This document shows positions 45,812-55,731 of a DNA stretch of 64,000 bases, one piece after another. This DNA is from Paracoccus limosus. GTDB taxonomy: Bacteria; Pseudomonadota; Alphaproteobacteria; Rhodobacterales; Rhodobacteraceae. A program made the translations under genes and the position numbers. Location: NCBI RefSeq assembly GCF_009711185.1, contig NZ_WMIF01000003.1, positions 62,001-126,000 on the forward strand, in the 5' to 3' direction. Positions within the stretch are counted from its first letter, which is position 1. The number at the start of each line of letters is the position of its first letter. The notes beneath the pieces were generated by a model. It made no database searches. It saw nothing but the letters and a program-made list of their open reading frames with translations, and was not told the DNA's origin.

Positions 45812-48307
45812 ATGCGTCGCATCCTCAAGGCCACCACCACCATCGTGACCAGCATTTCGCTGGTCCTGCCGCAGATCGCTGCGGCACAGGTGCAGGATGG
45901 CTCGAATGTCGAGCAGCTTTTGCTGCAAAAGAAGAAGCGCGAAGAACAGAAACAGCAGCAGCAGGAACAGCGGCAGCCAAAGAAACAGGCAGAGCCGCGC
46001 CAGCAGCCAGAGCCGCAGGCCCGACAGCAGCAGCCCAAGCCGCAACAGCGTGAGGCCGCGCCCGCGCGCCAGCAGCAGGAAAAGCCCAACCCCCGTCAGG
46101 CCCGCCAGCCGCAGGCCGAAGCGCCGCAGGGGCAACAGCAACCGACCCGCCGCCAGCAGGCCGAGCGTCAGCAGCCAGAGCGGCAGCAACAGGACCGGCA
46201 ACAGCCCGCGCGCCAACAGCCAGAACGGCAACAACAGGACCGCCAGCAGCCCGAACGGCAGCAGCGCCCGCAACCCCAGCGCCAGCAGCAGGCCGAGCCG
46301 GGTGTCAAACCGGCGCCGCAGCGGGCTCAGACGCAAATGCAGGACCAGCAGCGCGAGCCTGAGCAGAACATGCGCAGAAAGCCGCAGCCCGGCCAGAACG
46401 GTCAGCCGCAGCCGGCGGCACGTCCCGCTGAGGCCGAGCAGCCGAACCGGCAGGCCGATACGCCGCGCCCGCAAAACAGCCAGCGCGACAGCCTGCGCGA
46501 CGCGGTGACGGCGCGCGAGAACCCGCCGGTCGACAAGCCCGAGACGGCCCGTGGCGAGGTAAAGAAACCGCGCAACCCGCCGCCGGATGCCGCCGAGCTG
46601 AAACGCGAGATGGAACAGCGCGAGCGTCCGAACGCCGCGCCGCGCCCCGATGACGCCCTGCCGCCGCGCGCCCAGAACGGCAAGCCGCCGCGCCCGCAGG
46701 ATCAGCAGGACCAGACCCAGCAGGATCAGGCGCAGCAGGGCCAAGCCCCCAAGGGCAAGCCGCAGCAGGGTCAGGCCCGGCAGGATCAGGCCCAACCGGG
46801 CCAACCGCAGCAAGGGCAGCCGCAACCCGGCGCGCCGTTGCCAGATCAGGCCCGCGATGGCCAGCCGCAAAACGGCCAGCAGCCGCCGCGTCAGGCCGGC
46901 GCCGACCAGCCGCAGAATGGCCAGCCCGGCAATGGCAAGGCCCAGCCCGCGCCGCGCCGCCTGACCGTCGATCAATTGAAACAGCAACTGCAGGCCGGCA
47001 AGGGTGAGGCCAGCCTGCCCGCCCCCGAGGCCAATGCCCGCGACAACGACGTTGCGCGCCGCGCCGCCAGCGCCGTGGCTGCTCCGGCTGCGGCCTTGGC
47101 CGCCGGTGCGGCCCAAGGTCAGGTCAGCGAGCGCAAGATCACCGCCCAGGATCTGCGCCGCTCGGATCAGGACTTCCGCAACCCGATCCGCGACAACGCC
47201 CCCCTCACCCCCGAGGACGGGCCGCGACGCGCCGAACTGGACCGGCAGGCCCGCGAATTGCGGCTGCAACGCCAGCGTCTGGAACAGGAGCGGCGCAACA
47301 ACGATCGCGACGAGGAATGGATCGCCCTGCAACGGCGCGAGCGCGAGCTGGCCGAGGCCGAGCGTAACCTGAACCGCCGCGAACGTGATCTGGACCGCCG
47401 CGAGGCCCGTGGCGATGACCATGACGACCGTGGCAGCGACATCGCCAAGCTGTTGCTGGCGGGAGCGGCCGGCTTTGCGGTCGGCAAGCTCTTGTCGGGG
47501 AACCGTCAGGTCGCGCTGAACACCGGCGACCGCGCCGTGCTGACCCTGCCCGACGGCAGCCAGCAGATCGTGCGCGACGACAATGCGTTGCTGTATCAGC
47601 CGGGCTCGGACGTGCAGACCGAAACCTTTGCCGATGGCTCGACCCGTACCACCGTGCTGCGCGCCGATGGCAGCCGGGTGGTGACGATCCGCGATGCGGA
47701 CATGAACATCCTGCGCCGCACGCTGATCCGTCCCGATGGCCGCGAAACCCGGCTGATCGCCGACAGTCAGGTGCGCCCGGTGCAGGTCTCGACCCTGCCG
47801 CCGCCGCAGCCGGTGCGCTATGCCGACCGGCCGTGGAGCGAAAGCGACCTGCGCAACGCGCTGCTTAGCGAAAGCGCTGCCGACCGCCGCTTTACCCTGA
47901 CGCAGATCCGCGACATTCCCGAGGTCCGCTCGCTGGTGGCGCCGGTCAACGTGCCCGAGATCACCTTCGACACCGGCTCGGCGGCGCTCAGCTCGACCCA
48001 GGCCGAACAGCTGGCCACGCTGGGCAAGGTGATCCGCGATGCCGTGGACGCCAACCCCAACGAGATGTTCATGATCGAGGGCTATACCGACGCCGTCGGC
48101 TCGCCCGCCAGCAACCTTGCGCTGTCGGACCGGCGTGCCGAATCGGTGGCGCTGGCGCTGACCGAGTATTTCCAGGTCCCGCCGGAAAACATGGTCGTGC
48201 AGGGCTATGGCGAGCAGTTCATGCTGGTGCCCAGCAGCGGCGCCGAGCGTGAAAACCGCCGGGTCGCGGTGCGGCGCATCACCGATCTGCTGGAACAGAA
48301 CAGCTGA
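45812..48307 (+). CDS. OmpA-domain envelope protein with a very long Gln/Pro-rich linker
   Basis: An 831-residue exported protein. A signal peptide covers 1-26 (ATTTIVTSISLVLPQIAAAQ). Residues about 35-400 are almost only Q, P, R, A and E, with near-exact internal repeats such as RQQPERQQQD around 46150-46270. An Arg/Glu-rich coiled coil follows at about 470-540. A short hydrophobic GAAGFAVGKLL segment lies near 550-562. A peptidoglycan-binding OmpA domain comes at about 715-825 (ITFDTGSAALSSTQ, GYTDAVGSPASNLALSDRRAESVALAL, ENRRVAVRRI). It probably spans the periplasm and anchors to the wall. The ribosome site AAAAGGAAC is clear. The antisense strand shows a long shadow frame. Confidence 0.9.
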   Translation: MRRILKATTTIVTSISLVLPQIAAAQVQDGSNVEQLLLQKKKREEQKQQQQEQRQPKKQAEPRQQPEPQARQQQPKPQQREAAPARQQQEKPNPRQARQPQAEAPQGQQQPTRRQQAERQQPERQQQDRQQPARQQPERQQQDRQQPERQQRPQPQRQQQAEPGVKPAPQRAQTQMQDQQREPEQNMRRKPQPGQNGQPQPAARPAEAEQPNRQADTPRPQNSQRDSLRDAVTARENPPVDKPETARGEVKKPRNPPPDAAELKREMEQRERPNAAPRPDDALPPRAQNGKPPRPQDQQDQTQQDQAQQGQAPKGKPQQGQARQDQAQPGQPQQGQPQPGAPLPDQARDGQPQNGQQPPRQAGADQPQNGQPGNGKAQPAPRRLTVDQLKQQLQAGKGEASLPAPEANARDNDVARRAASAVAAPAAALAAGAAQGQVSERKITAQDLRRSDQDFRNPIRDNAPLTPEDGPRRAELDRQARELRLQRQRLEQERRNNDRDEEWIALQRRERELAEAERNLNRRERDLDRREARGDDHDDRGSDIAKLLLAGAAGFAVGKLLSGNRQVALNTGDRAVLTLPDGSQQIVRDDNALLYQPGSDVQTETFADGSTRTTVLRADGSRVVTIRDADMNILRRTLIRPDGRETRLIADSQVRPVQVSTLPPPQPVRYADRPWSESDLRNALLSESAADRRFTLTQIRDIPEVRSLVAPVNVPEITFDTGSAALSSTQAEQLATLGKVIRDAVDANPNEMFMIEGYTDAVGSPASNLALSDRRAESVALALTEYFQVPPENMVVQGYGEQFMLVPSSGAERENRRVAVRRITDLLEQNS

Positions 48308-48314
48308 CATGAGG

Positions 48315-48344
48315 AAAGGCCGCGGCATTGCCCGCGGCCTTTTC
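48315..48344. terminator. Bidirectional terminator between the OmpA-domain gene and phoB
   Basis: AGGCCGCGG (48317-48325) and CCGCGGCCT (48332-48340) form a 9-bp stem, with TTTT to the right on the plus strand and TTTCC on the minus strand. It can end both convergent genes. Confidence 0.88.
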
Positions 48345-48371
48345 CTTTCTCATCCCCCGTAAAGGCCGGCC

Positions 48372-49061
48372 CTAGCCCAGAGCATAGCCGGTGCCGCGCA
48401 CCGTCCGCACCGGGTTGTCGCCGCCATTGGCCATCAGCGCCTTGCGCAGCCGGCCGACATGCACGTCGATGGTGCGGGTATCGACATAGATGTCGCGCCC
48501 CCAGACCCGATCCAGCAGTTGCTCGCGCGTCCAGACCCGGCCGGGCTTTTCCATCAGCGTGGACAGCAGCCGGAATTCGGTCGGACCCAGATGCAGCGGC
48601 AGGCCGCCGCGGAACACCCGATGTTCGCCCGCATCCAGAATGATGTCGGAAAAGCTGAGCCTTTCGCCCATCGAGGCCGGGCGGGTCCGGCGCAGCTGCG
48701 TGCGCAGCCGTGCCATCAATTCGACCACGGAATAGGGTTTGACGACATAATCGTCGGCGCCGGTTTCCAGCCCGCGCACCCGGTCCACCTCTTCGGACCG
48801 GGCCGACAGCATGATGATCGGGATCTGCCGCGTCGCCGGGTCGGCCTTGACCCGGCGGCAGATCTCGATGCCCGACACATTGGGCAGCATCCAGTCCAGC
48901 ACGATCAGATCGGGCTGTTCCTCGGCCACCAGCAGCATCGCCTCATCGCCGTTTTCGGCCATGACCACGGAAAACCCTTCCGACTCGAGGTTGTATTTCA
49001 ACACCTCGCGCTGCGCGCCCTCGTCCTCGACGACCAAAACACAGGGTTGCGCCTGGGCCAT
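48372..49061 (-). CDS. phoB: Phosphate regulon response regulator PhoB
   Basis: The OmpR-class activator of genes for phosphate starvation. The 229-residue protein has a receiver domain with phospho-acceptor D56 in DLIVLDWMLPNVSG, an acidic pocket VVEDEGA, and YVVKPYSVVEL with the conserved Lys. The C-terminal winged helix ends RTIDVHVGRLRKALM. ATG 49061 lies 3 bp past the phoU stop with GAGGA upstream. phoR is not present in the window. It should bind the Pho box at 54343 and so control its own operon. Confidence 0.96.
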   Translation of the reverse strand: MAQAQPCVLVVEDEGAQREVLKYNLESEGFSVVMAENGDEAMLLVAEEQPDLIVLDWMLPNVSGIEICRRVKADPATRQIPIIMLSARSEEVDRVRGLETGADDYVVKPYSVVELMARLRTQLRRTRPASMGERLSFSDIILDAGEHRVFRGGLPLHLGPTEFRLLSTLMEKPGRVWTREQLLDRVWGRDIYVDTRTIDVHVGRLRKALMANGGDNPVRTVRGTGYALG

Positions 49062-49063
49062 GA

Positions 49064-49786
49064 TCAATCCTCGCCTTCGTTCAGGACCGCCCGGGTCAGG
49101 CTGTCGCTTTTCGGACGGTTGTCGTCGGGCAGCTCGCCGGTGGCCAGATAGATCACCTGCTCGGCGATGCCGGTGGCATGGTCGCCGACGCGCTCGATGT
49201 TCTTGGCGATGAAATGCAGATGCATGCAGGCAGTGATGTTGCGCGGGTCTTCCATCATATAGGTCAGGAATTCGCGGAACAGCGCGTTATACATCTGGTC
49301 CACTTCCAGATCGCGCTTGCGCACGTCCTCGGCCAGAGCGGCGTCGCGGTGGATATAGCTGTCCAGCGCGTCCTTCATCATGCCTTCGACGGTGACCGAC
49401 ATGCGGCGCAGCGCCATGCCCGAGCCCTCGACGGCGGGCATGTGCACCAGCACATGGCTGCGCTTGGCGATGTTCTTGGCGTAATCGCCCACGCGTTCAA
49501 GGATGGCCGAGATCTTGATGACGCTCAGCACGGTGCGCAGGTCGGTGGCGGTGGGTGCGCGCAGCGCGATCAGCCGCGCGGCCTCTTCGTTCACGCGCAG
49601 CTCAAGCTCGTCCACCGCCTTGTCGCGGCGGCGGACGTCCTCGGCCAGCTCCTCGTCGCGGGTTTCCAGCGCGATGGCAGCATCGTGCAGCGCGCTTTCG
49701 ACCATCCCGCCCATCTTGACCACCAGCGCCTGGACGGTTTCCAGATCGCGGTCAAAGGCCGATGAAATGTGACGTTCGGTATTCAT
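49064..49786 (-). CDS. phoU: Phosphate transport system regulator PhoU
   Basis: PhoU links the Pst transporter to PhoR signalling and dampens phosphate uptake. The 240-residue protein is all-helical with two repeated three-helix bundles, each with E/D-rich metal-binding repeats: DVRRRDKAVDELE and DVRKRDLEVDQMYN. ILERVGDYAKNIAKR and NIERVGDHATGIAE are signatures. ATG 49786 fits homology; the 30 upstream codons are shadow. It lies between pstB and phoB. Confidence 0.96.
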   Translation of the reverse strand: MNTERHISSAFDRDLETVQALVVKMGGMVESALHDAAIALETRDEELAEDVRRRDKAVDELELRVNEEAARLIALRAPTATDLRTVLSVIKISAILERVGDYAKNIAKRSHVLVHMPAVEGSGMALRRMSVTVEGMMKDALDSYIHRDAALAEDVRKRDLEVDQMYNALFREFLTYMMEDPRNITACMHLHFIAKNIERVGDHATGIAEQVIYLATGELPDDNRPKSDSLTRAVLNEGED

Positions 49787-49799
49787 GCCTGTCCCCCAG

Positions 49800-50597
49800 T
49801 TAGCCGATGCGGCCCGAGATGTAGCTTTCGGTGCGCGGGTCGCGCGGCCGGGTAAAGATTTCGTCGGTGTCGCCATATTCGACCAGATTGCCCAGGTGGA
49901 AGAAGGCGGTTTTCTGGCTGACGCGGGCGGCCTGCTGCATCGAGTGGGTGACGATCACCACCGAGAATTCCGAGCGCAGCTTGTCGATCAGCTCTTCGAC
50001 CTGACCGGTGGCGATGGGGTCGAGCGCCGAGCAGGGCTCGTCCATCAGCAGGACTTCGGGCTGGGTCGCAACGGCGCGGGCGATGCACAGACGCTGTTGC
50101 TGGCCACCCGACAGGCCGGTGCCCGGCTCGGACAGGCGGTCCTTGACCTCGTTCCACAGCGCGGCACCGCGCAGCGACTTCTCGACGATGTCGTCGAGTT
50201 CGGAGCGGCTGCGGGCCAGCCCGTGGATGCGCGGGCCATAAGCCACGTTGTCATAGATCGACTTCGGGAACGGGTTCGGCTTTTGGAACACCATGCCGAC
50301 CTTGGCGCGCAATTGCACCGGGTCGACGCGCTTGTCGTAGATGTCTTCGCCATCCAGCGCGATCCGGCCCTCGACGCGGCAGATGTCGATGGTGTCGTTC
50401 ATCCGGTTCAGGCAGCGCAGGAAGGTGGACTTGCCACAGCCCGACGGGCCGATGAAGGCGGTCACAGTCTTGTCGAGGATATCGACATCGACATCCTTGA
50501 TGGCGTGTTTATCGCCGTAATAGACCTGCACCTTGCGGGCGGAAATCTTGTTCTCGGTCTGGCTCACGGCACGCTCCATGATACTCATGTCGTTCAT
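49800..50597 (-). CDS. pstB: Phosphate ABC transporter ATP-binding protein
   Basis: The ATPase of the high-affinity phosphate importer. The 265-residue protein has Walker [10 protein letters not shown] at 50-58, signature [14 protein letters not shown], and Walker [29 protein letters not shown] is typical of PstB. The ATG at 50597 has GAGGAG upstream. It is downstream of pstA with a 21-bp gap and upstream of phoU. Confidence 0.98.
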   Translation of the reverse strand: MNDMSIMERAVSQTENKISARKVQVYYGDKHAIKDVDVDILDKTVTAFIGPSGCGKSTFLRCLNRMNDTIDICRVEGRIALDGEDIYDKRVDPVQLRAKVGMVFQKPNPFPKSIYDNVAYGPRIHGLARSRSELDDIVEKSLRGAALWNEVKDRLSEPGTGLSGGQQQRLCIARAVATQPEVLLMDEPCSALDPIATGQVEELIDKLRSEFSVVIVTHSMQQAARVSQKTAFFHLGNLVEYGDTDEIFTRPRDPRTESYISGRIG

Positions 50598-50618
50598 TTT
50601 GGGGACTCCTCGCCGGGT

Positions 50619-51971
50619 TTACCAGCGGCGCTCGAACTTGCGGCGCAGGAAGATTGCAACGACGTTCATGCACATCAGCAGCACCAGCAGGACGATGATC
50701 GCCCCCGAGGCGCGCTCCATGAACGCAGGGTCGGCACGCTGGGTCCAGTTATAGACCTGAACCGGCAGGGCCGAGGCGGGATCGAACAGCCCCTCGGGCG
50801 GGGCGGCCGGGAAGTTCTTGACGAAGGCCACCATGCCGATCAGCAACAGCGGCGCGGTTTCGCCCAGTGCCTGCGCCAGACCCAGGATCACCCCGGTCAG
50901 GATGCCCGGCGTCGCCAGCGGCAGCACATGGTGGAACACCGACTGCATCTTCGAGGCCCCGACACCCAGCGCGGCGTCGCGGATCGAGGGCGGCACCGCC
51001 TTGAGCGCGGCGCGGGCCGGGATGATGATGCGCGGCAGCGTCATCAGCACCAGAACCAGACCGCCGACGATCGGTGCCGATTGCGGCAGATGGGCAAAGT
51101 TGATGAAGGCGGCAAGACCGAGGATCCCGAACACGATCGAAGGCACGGCAGCGAGGTTCGAGATATTGACCTCGATGATGTCGGTCCAGCGGTTCTTGGG
51201 GGCGAATTCCTCAAGATAGACGGCGGCGGCGACACCGATCGGCACGGCCAGCATCAGCACCACGAACATCATGTAGAGCGAGCCGAGGATGGCGATGCCC
51301 ACGCCGGCGGCTTCGGGGCGCTGGTCAGAGGCGTCGGGATTGGTCAGGAAGGACCAGTTCCATTCCGTCGCCAGCAGATTCTGGCCCTTGAGCGCATCGG
51401 CCAGTTGCAGCTGCGCCACCGAGGTATTGGCATCGCGCGAGGCGCTGTCCATGCTGACGCGGCCCTTGTAATAGCCGTCGACCCGGCCGTTCACCAGCAC
51501 GCGGGCGTCGATGGTGGTGCCGATCAGCTCGGGGTTGGCCAGCACCTGATTGCGCAGCTGCGCCGAGGCCTCTTTCGAGATCAGGTCGGCCGTGTCCTTG
51601 GCGCTCAGCCCCTCGATGGTGATGCCGTGCTGGGCGATGGCGGCCTGCAGCGACTGGTCGAGGATCTTGCCATAGGCCAGGGTCAGGACTTTTTTCAGCT
51701 CTTCGGGATTGCGCTGGCCGGACTTGTCCAGTTGCTGAGCGTCCAGCGTCACCGGGATTTCCAGATAGGTCTGGCGAAAGGCGCCAAGACCGCCGGAAAA
51801 AATGGTGATCAACAGCATCAGCAGGCACAGGATCGACACTGCGATGGCGGCAAGGCCATAGCCGCGGAAACGGGCCTCGGCGGCGTTGCGCTTGCGGGTG
51901 CGCTCGTCAAGGACCAGCAGCGAGCCCGACTGCGCCGGCTGATCGGCGGCGGTGAAGGTTGCGTCGGTCAT
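50619..51971 (-). CDS. pstA: Phosphate ABC transporter permease PstA
   Basis: A membrane channel subunit of the Pst importer. At 450 residues it is longer than E. coli PstA because of an N-terminal domain: the first membrane helix (about 37-60) is followed by about 170 periplasmic residues. The permease core is from about 230, with the EAA-type loop AALGVGASKMQSVFHHVLPLATPGILTGVILGLAQALGETAPLL. The long N-terminal form is usual in alphaproteobacteria. Its ATG overlaps the pstC stop (ATGA). Confidence 0.95.
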   Translation of the reverse strand: MTDATFTAADQPAQSGSLLVLDERTRKRNAAEARFRGYGLAAIAVSILCLLMLLITIFSGGLGAFRQTYLEIPVTLDAQQLDKSGQRNPEELKKVLTLAYGKILDQSLQAAIAQHGITIEGLSAKDTADLISKEASAQLRNQVLANPELIGTTIDARVLVNGRVDGYYKGRVSMDSASRDANTSVAQLQLADALKGQNLLATEWNWSFLTNPDASDQRPEAAGVGIAILGSLYMMFVVLMLAVPIGVAAAVYLEEFAPKNRWTDIIEVNISNLAAVPSIVFGILGLAAFINFAHLPQSAPIVGGLVLVLMTLPRIIIPARAALKAVPPSIRDAALGVGASKMQSVFHHVLPLATPGILTGVILGLAQALGETAPLLLIGMVAFVKNFPAAPPEGLFDPASALPVQVYNWTQRADPAFMERASGAIIVLLVLLMCMNVVAIFLRRKFERRW

Positions 51972-53158
51972 TCGTACTGCTCCCGGTATTTACGCACGAT
52001 GTAGAGGGCGAAGACGTTCAGCGCGAGCGTGACGGTGAAAAGCGTGATGCCCAGTGCAAAGGCCACCAGCGTCTCGGGCGCGGCGAAGTCGGTGTCGCCG
52101 GTCAGCTGGCTGACGATCTTGACGGTGATCGTCGTCATCGCCTGGAACGGGTTCACGCTCATCTGTGCGGCGGCACCGGCGCCCAGCACCACGATCATCG
52201 TCTCGCCGATGGCGCGCGAGGCGGCCAGCAGGATGGCGCCGACGATGCCGGGCAGCGCGGCGGGCAGCACGACCTTCTTGATGGTTTCGGACTGGGTCGA
52301 ACCCAGACCCAGCGCGCCGTCGCGCAGGCTTTGCGGCACGGCGTTGATGATGTCATCGGAAAGCGAGCTGACAAAGGGGATCAGCATGATGCCCATGACC
52401 AGACCCGCCGTCATCACCGACGAGCCCGAGCTGCCAAGCCCCAGAGGCTGGGCGAAATAGTCGCGCAGCAGCGGCCCGATGGTGATCAGGGCGAACAGGC
52501 CGTAGACGATGGTCGGGATGCCGGCCAGCACCTCGATCGCGGGCTTGGCAAAGCTGCGCAGCTTGGGCGAGGCGTATTCGGACATGTAGATCGCCGCGAA
52601 CAGCCCGATCGGGATCGAAACCGCCAGCGCGATCAGCGAGATATACATGGTGCCCCAGACCAGCGGCACGATGCCCAGCTGCGAGCCACCGCCAAAGCGG
52701 GGCGACCAGGTGGTGCCGAACAGGAAATCCTGCCAGGGGTATTGCCGGAAGAAGTTGCCGGTTTCGAACAGCATCGACAGCACGATGCCCAGCGTCGTCA
52801 TGATGGCGATGCACGAGCACAGGATCAACAGGCCGCGCACGAAGGCTTCGACCGCATTGCGGGCACGGAACTCGGCCGAGCTGCGCATCAGCGACACGCC
52901 CAGACCGACCGCAGCCAGCAGCAGCGCGACGCCGGCCAGCAGCGGGCGGCTGACCTGCGGCTGGAAGAAGGTCCAGATGGCAATCAGGAACAGGGCCGGA
53001 ACGGCCGTGTAAAGGGCAATGTTCCAGCCGTAATAGCTGGGACGGGAGTGCAGTTTGCGACTGTCACCGGCGACCTCGGCAAGCACGCGCTTGCGGCCGA
53101 CGAATGAACCGGCAACCGCCAGGACCAAGATGAGCAGCAGGATCCAGGAGACGGGCAT
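51968..53158 (-). CDS. pstC: Phosphate ABC transporter permease PstC
   Basis: The other channel subunit of the Pst importer. The 396-residue protein carries extra N-terminal helices (about 3-20, 45-63, 72-92). The core from about 120 has the loop GALGLGSTQSETIKKVVLPAALPGIVGAILLAASRAIGETMIVVL. The ATG at 53158 is clear. An attenuator-like terminator lies between pstS and this gene, so its level is probably lower than that of pstS. Confidence 0.95.
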   Translation of the reverse strand: MPVSWILLLILVLAVAGSFVGRKRVLAEVAGDSRKLHSRPSYYGWNIALYTAVPALFLIAIWTFFQPQVSRPLLAGVALLLAAVGLGVSLMRSSAEFRARNAVEAFVRGLLILCSCIAIMTTLGIVLSMLFETGNFFRQYPWQDFLFGTTWSPRFGGGSQLGIVPLVWGTMYISLIALAVSIPIGLFAAIYMSEYASPKLRSFAKPAIEVLAGIPTIVYGLFALITIGPLLRDYFAQPLGLGSSGSSVMTAGLVMGIMLIPFVSSLSDDIINAVPQSLRDGALGLGSTQSETIKKVVLPAALPGIVGAILLAASRAIGETMIVVLGAGAAAQMSVNPFQAMTTITVKIVSQLTGDTDFAAPETLVAFALGITLFTVTLALNVFALYIVRKYREQYE

Positions 53159-53184
53159 GTGAGCCTCAGGTCGATGGAACAGGG

Positions 53185-53216
53185 AAAAAGGCGCGGGACC
53201 GTCAGGATCCCGCGCC
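53185..53216 (-). terminator. Terminator/attenuator between pstS and pstC
   Basis: On the minus strand GGCGCGGGA (53216-53208) pairs with TCCCGCGCC (53198-53190), followed by TTTTTCCC. It starts 11 bp after the pstS stop. A strong hairpin here would let pstS be made in excess over pstCAB. Confidence 0.88.
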
Positions 53217-53226
53217 CATGAGGATA

Positions 53227-54258
53227 TTATTGGGCGATGGTGGTTTCGTCAGCCACGGCCTTTTGCGTCGCCGCCAGTTCGGGGTCGGCAACCAGACCAT
53301 AGGTGGCCAGCGGGCCCGACGGGCCGGCGATCTCGTCCGAAACGAAGAACTCGGCGAATTCCTTCAGGCCGGGAACCGAACCGATGTGCTGTTTCTTGAC
53401 GTAGAAGAACAGCGGGCGCGACACCGGGTATTCACCCTTGGCGATGGTCTCGGTCGAGGGGAGCACGCCGCTCATGGTGGCGACCTTCAGCTTGTCGGTG
53501 TTGTTTTCGTAGAAGGCCAGACCAAAGACGCCGATGCCGTTCTTGGCCGACTGGATGCGGGCCAGGGTTTCGGTGTAGTCGCCGTCCACGTCGACCGACT
53601 TGCCGTCGGTGCGCAGCGCCATGCAGTCCTCGGCGGCTTTCTTGTCGTCAGCGCCGGCGGCTTTCAGGGCGTCCTCGGCACCGGCTTCCTTGCAGCCGGC
53701 GTGGATGACTTTTTCCTCGAAGACTTCGCGGGTGCCGTGCTTGGTGCCGGGCACGAAGGCCAGGATTTCCTGGTCGGGCAGATCGGCGCGGATCTCGCTC
53801 CATTTGGTGTAGGGGTTCGGCACCATCTTGCCGTCCTTGAGCACATTCGCGGCCAGCGCGTTGTACCAGTCGGCCGGGGTGAAGGCGAAGTCCTTGCCCG
53901 AGATGTCGCTGGCAAAGACGATGCCGTCATAGCCAAGGCGCACTTCCATGATCTCGGTAACGCCGGCGGCCTTGCAGGCAGCCTTTTCCGAATCCTTGAT
54001 CGGGCGCGACGAGTTGGCGATGTCGATGGTGTTGTCCGCCACGCCTTCGCAGAATTTCTTCAGGCCGGCCGACGAACCGCCCGATTCCACGACCGGAACC
54101 GGGAAATCGCTGTTTTCGCCGAAGGCTTCGGCGGCGATGGTGGCATAGGGCAGCACGGTGGACGAGCCGGCGACCTGGATCTGGTCGCGGGCAGCAGCAA
54201 ACGTCGCCGAAGCGGCGATCATGGCCAGCGCCGACACGGCGAGCTTTGCGGATTTCAT
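53227..54258 (-). CDS. pstS: Phosphate-binding periplasmic protein PstS
   Basis: The high-affinity phosphate receptor of the Pst system. The 343-residue protein has a signal peptide at about 1-23 (LAVSALAMIAASATFAAA), then DQIQVAGSSTVLPYA and VVESGGSSAGLKKFCEGVADNTIDIANSSRPI. KHGTREVFEEKVI is another phosphate-contact block. Four Cys (FCEG, AACKAAG, AGCKEAG, EDCMAL) suggest two disulfides. It begins the phoB-controlled operon; the Pho box is 85 bp upstream of the ATG. Confidence 0.97.
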   Translation of the reverse strand: MKSAKLAVSALAMIAASATFAAARDQIQVAGSSTVLPYATIAAEAFGENSDFPVPVVESGGSSAGLKKFCEGVADNTIDIANSSRPIKDSEKAACKAAGVTEIMEVRLGYDGIVFASDISGKDFAFTPADWYNALAANVLKDGKMVPNPYTKWSEIRADLPDQEILAFVPGTKHGTREVFEEKVIHAGCKEAGAEDALKAAGADDKKAAEDCMALRTDGKSVDVDGDYTETLARIQSAKNGIGVFGLAFYENNTDKLKVATMSGVLPSTETIAKGEYPVSRPLFFYVKKQHIGSVPGLKEFAEFFVSDEIAGPSGPLATYGLVADPELAATQKAVADETTIAQ

Positions 54259-54342
54259 AGGATCACTCCTGACATTTCCATGGGGCCTTCAGCGGCCTGT
54301 CGTTCGCATAAGGACCGAACGTGACGCTTATGCGTAATGAAT

Positions 54343-54360
54343 ATGACAGTCGTGCGACAA
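54343..54360 (-). promoter_or_regulatory. Pho box upstream of pstS
   Basis: On the minus strand TTGTCGC-ACGA-CTGTCAT matches the 18-bp Pho box (two 7-bp CTGTCAT-like repeats 11 bp apart). The second half is perfect and the first matches 4 of 7 positions. It is placed 85 bp upstream of the pstS ATG, as expected for PhoB activation. Confidence 0.75.
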
Positions 54361-54444
54361 TCGCCGGCCGGGGCGGAACTTGCGCCGCAAGGCCGCGCCG
54401 ATCCGTCCCGGTCTATGGTGTTGCGGCCCCGAGGGCCGGCCGGA

Positions 54445-55545
54445 TCAGCCGATGCGACCGCGCTGGCCGCCGGTCTGGGCGCGGTCCAGCAGCAGGTGGT
54501 CCAGAATCACGCAGGCCGCCATCGCCTCGCCAATCGGCACGGCGCGGATGCCGACGCAGGGGTCGTGCCGGCCCTTGGTGATCAGCTCGATTTCCTCGCC
54601 CTTCTGGTTGATGGTGCGGCGCGGCGTCAGGATCGAGCTGGTCGGCTTGACCGCGAAACGCACCACGATGTCCTGCCCGGTCGAGATGCCGCCCAGAATG
54701 CCGCCGGCATGGTTCGACAGATAGCGCGGCCCGTTATTGCCCATGCGGATCTCATCGGCGTTCTGGACCCCGGTCAGGGCGGCAGCCGCCATGCCCTCGC
54801 CGATCTCGACGCCCTTGACGGCGTTGATCGACATCATCGCGGCGGCCAGATCGGTGTCGAGCTTGCCATAGACCGGCGCGCCAAGGCCGGGCGGGCAGCC
54901 CTGGATCAGCACCTCGATAGCGGCGCCGACGCTGTTCTGATCCTTGCGGATGGCGTTCAGATAGTCCTCCCAGACCGGCACCGCCGCGGCATCGGGCAGG
55001 AAGAACGGGTTGTTGCCGATCTCGGCCGCGTCGAAATTCGCCCGATCCAGATGCAGGCTGCCCATCTGCACCATATAGCCGGTGATCCTGAGCCCCGGCA
55101 CCAGATCGCGCAGCACCGCTTGCGCCACGCCCCCCGCCGCGACCCGGGCCGCGGTTTCGCGCGCGCTGGAGCGCCCGCCGCCGCGATAGTCGCGGATGCC
55201 GTATTTCAGGTGATAGGCGATGTCGGCATGGCCGGGGCGAAAGGCCTGCGCGATCTCGCCATAATCCTTGCTGCGCTGGTCGGTGTTCTCGATCATCAGC
55301 TGGATCGGCGTGCCGGTGGTCTTGCCCTCGAAGACGCCCGACAGGATGCGGACCTGATCGGGTTCCTGCCGCTGGGTGGTGAATTTCGAGGTGCCGGGGC
55401 GGCGGCGGTCCAGAAACTGCTGGATCCATGCCTTGTCCAGCGCCACGCCGGGCGGACAGCCATCCACAGTCGCACCCAAGGCCGGCCCATGGCTTTCGCC
55501 CCAGGTTGTGAACGTAAAGACGCGGCCGAATGTGTTGCTGCTCAT
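54445..55545 (-). CDS. aroC: Chorismate synthase
   Basis: The last enzyme of the shikimate pathway, which needs reduced FMN to make chorismate from EPSP. The 366-residue protein starts [24 protein letters not shown]. Flavin-binding signatures [20 protein letters not shown] and the late [19 protein letters not shown], with FAVKPTSSI, are intact. ATG 55545 has AAAAGGGGGCAG upstream; the long frame before it is shadow. It is a single gene, running toward pstS. Confidence 0.97.
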   Translation of the reverse strand: MSSNTFGRVFTFTTWGESHGPALGATVDGCPPGVALDKAWIQQFLDRRRPGTSKFTTQRQEPDQVRILSGVFEGKTTGTPIQLMIENTDQRSKDYGEIAQAFRPGHADIAYHLKYGIRDYRGGGRSSARETAARVAAGGVAQAVLRDLVPGLRITGYMVQMGSLHLDRANFDAAEIGNNPFFLPDAAAVPVWEDYLNAIRKDQNSVGAAIEVLIQGCPPGLGAPVYGKLDTDLAAAMMSINAVKGVEIGEGMAAAALTGVQNADEIRMGNNGPRYLSNHAGGILGGISTGQDIVVRFAVKPTSSILTPRRTINQKGEEIELITKGRHDPCVGIRAVPIGEAMAACVILDHLLLDRAQTGGQRGRIG

Positions 55546-55731
55546 GCTGCCCCCTTTTGCCTCTGCGATAGCCGCGCCGGCGCATTCAGGCAATGGAAAA
55601 TGCCGGTGCCAAGCGGCATCCCGCGCCACCTGAACGAACCAGTTCACACCCTATTCACGCCCCGGCGCGAGAGTCCGGGACGGGGCCCCAGGGCGACCCC
55701 TGTCGTGTTCACGATTTCACAGGAGGAAACG

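Noticed and set aside
45767-48328. 853-residue leucine-rich frame opposite the OmpA-domain gene
   Set aside because: Gln and Arg codons read backward give Leu and Ala; the plus-strand frame has a signal peptide, ribosome site and an OmpA domain.
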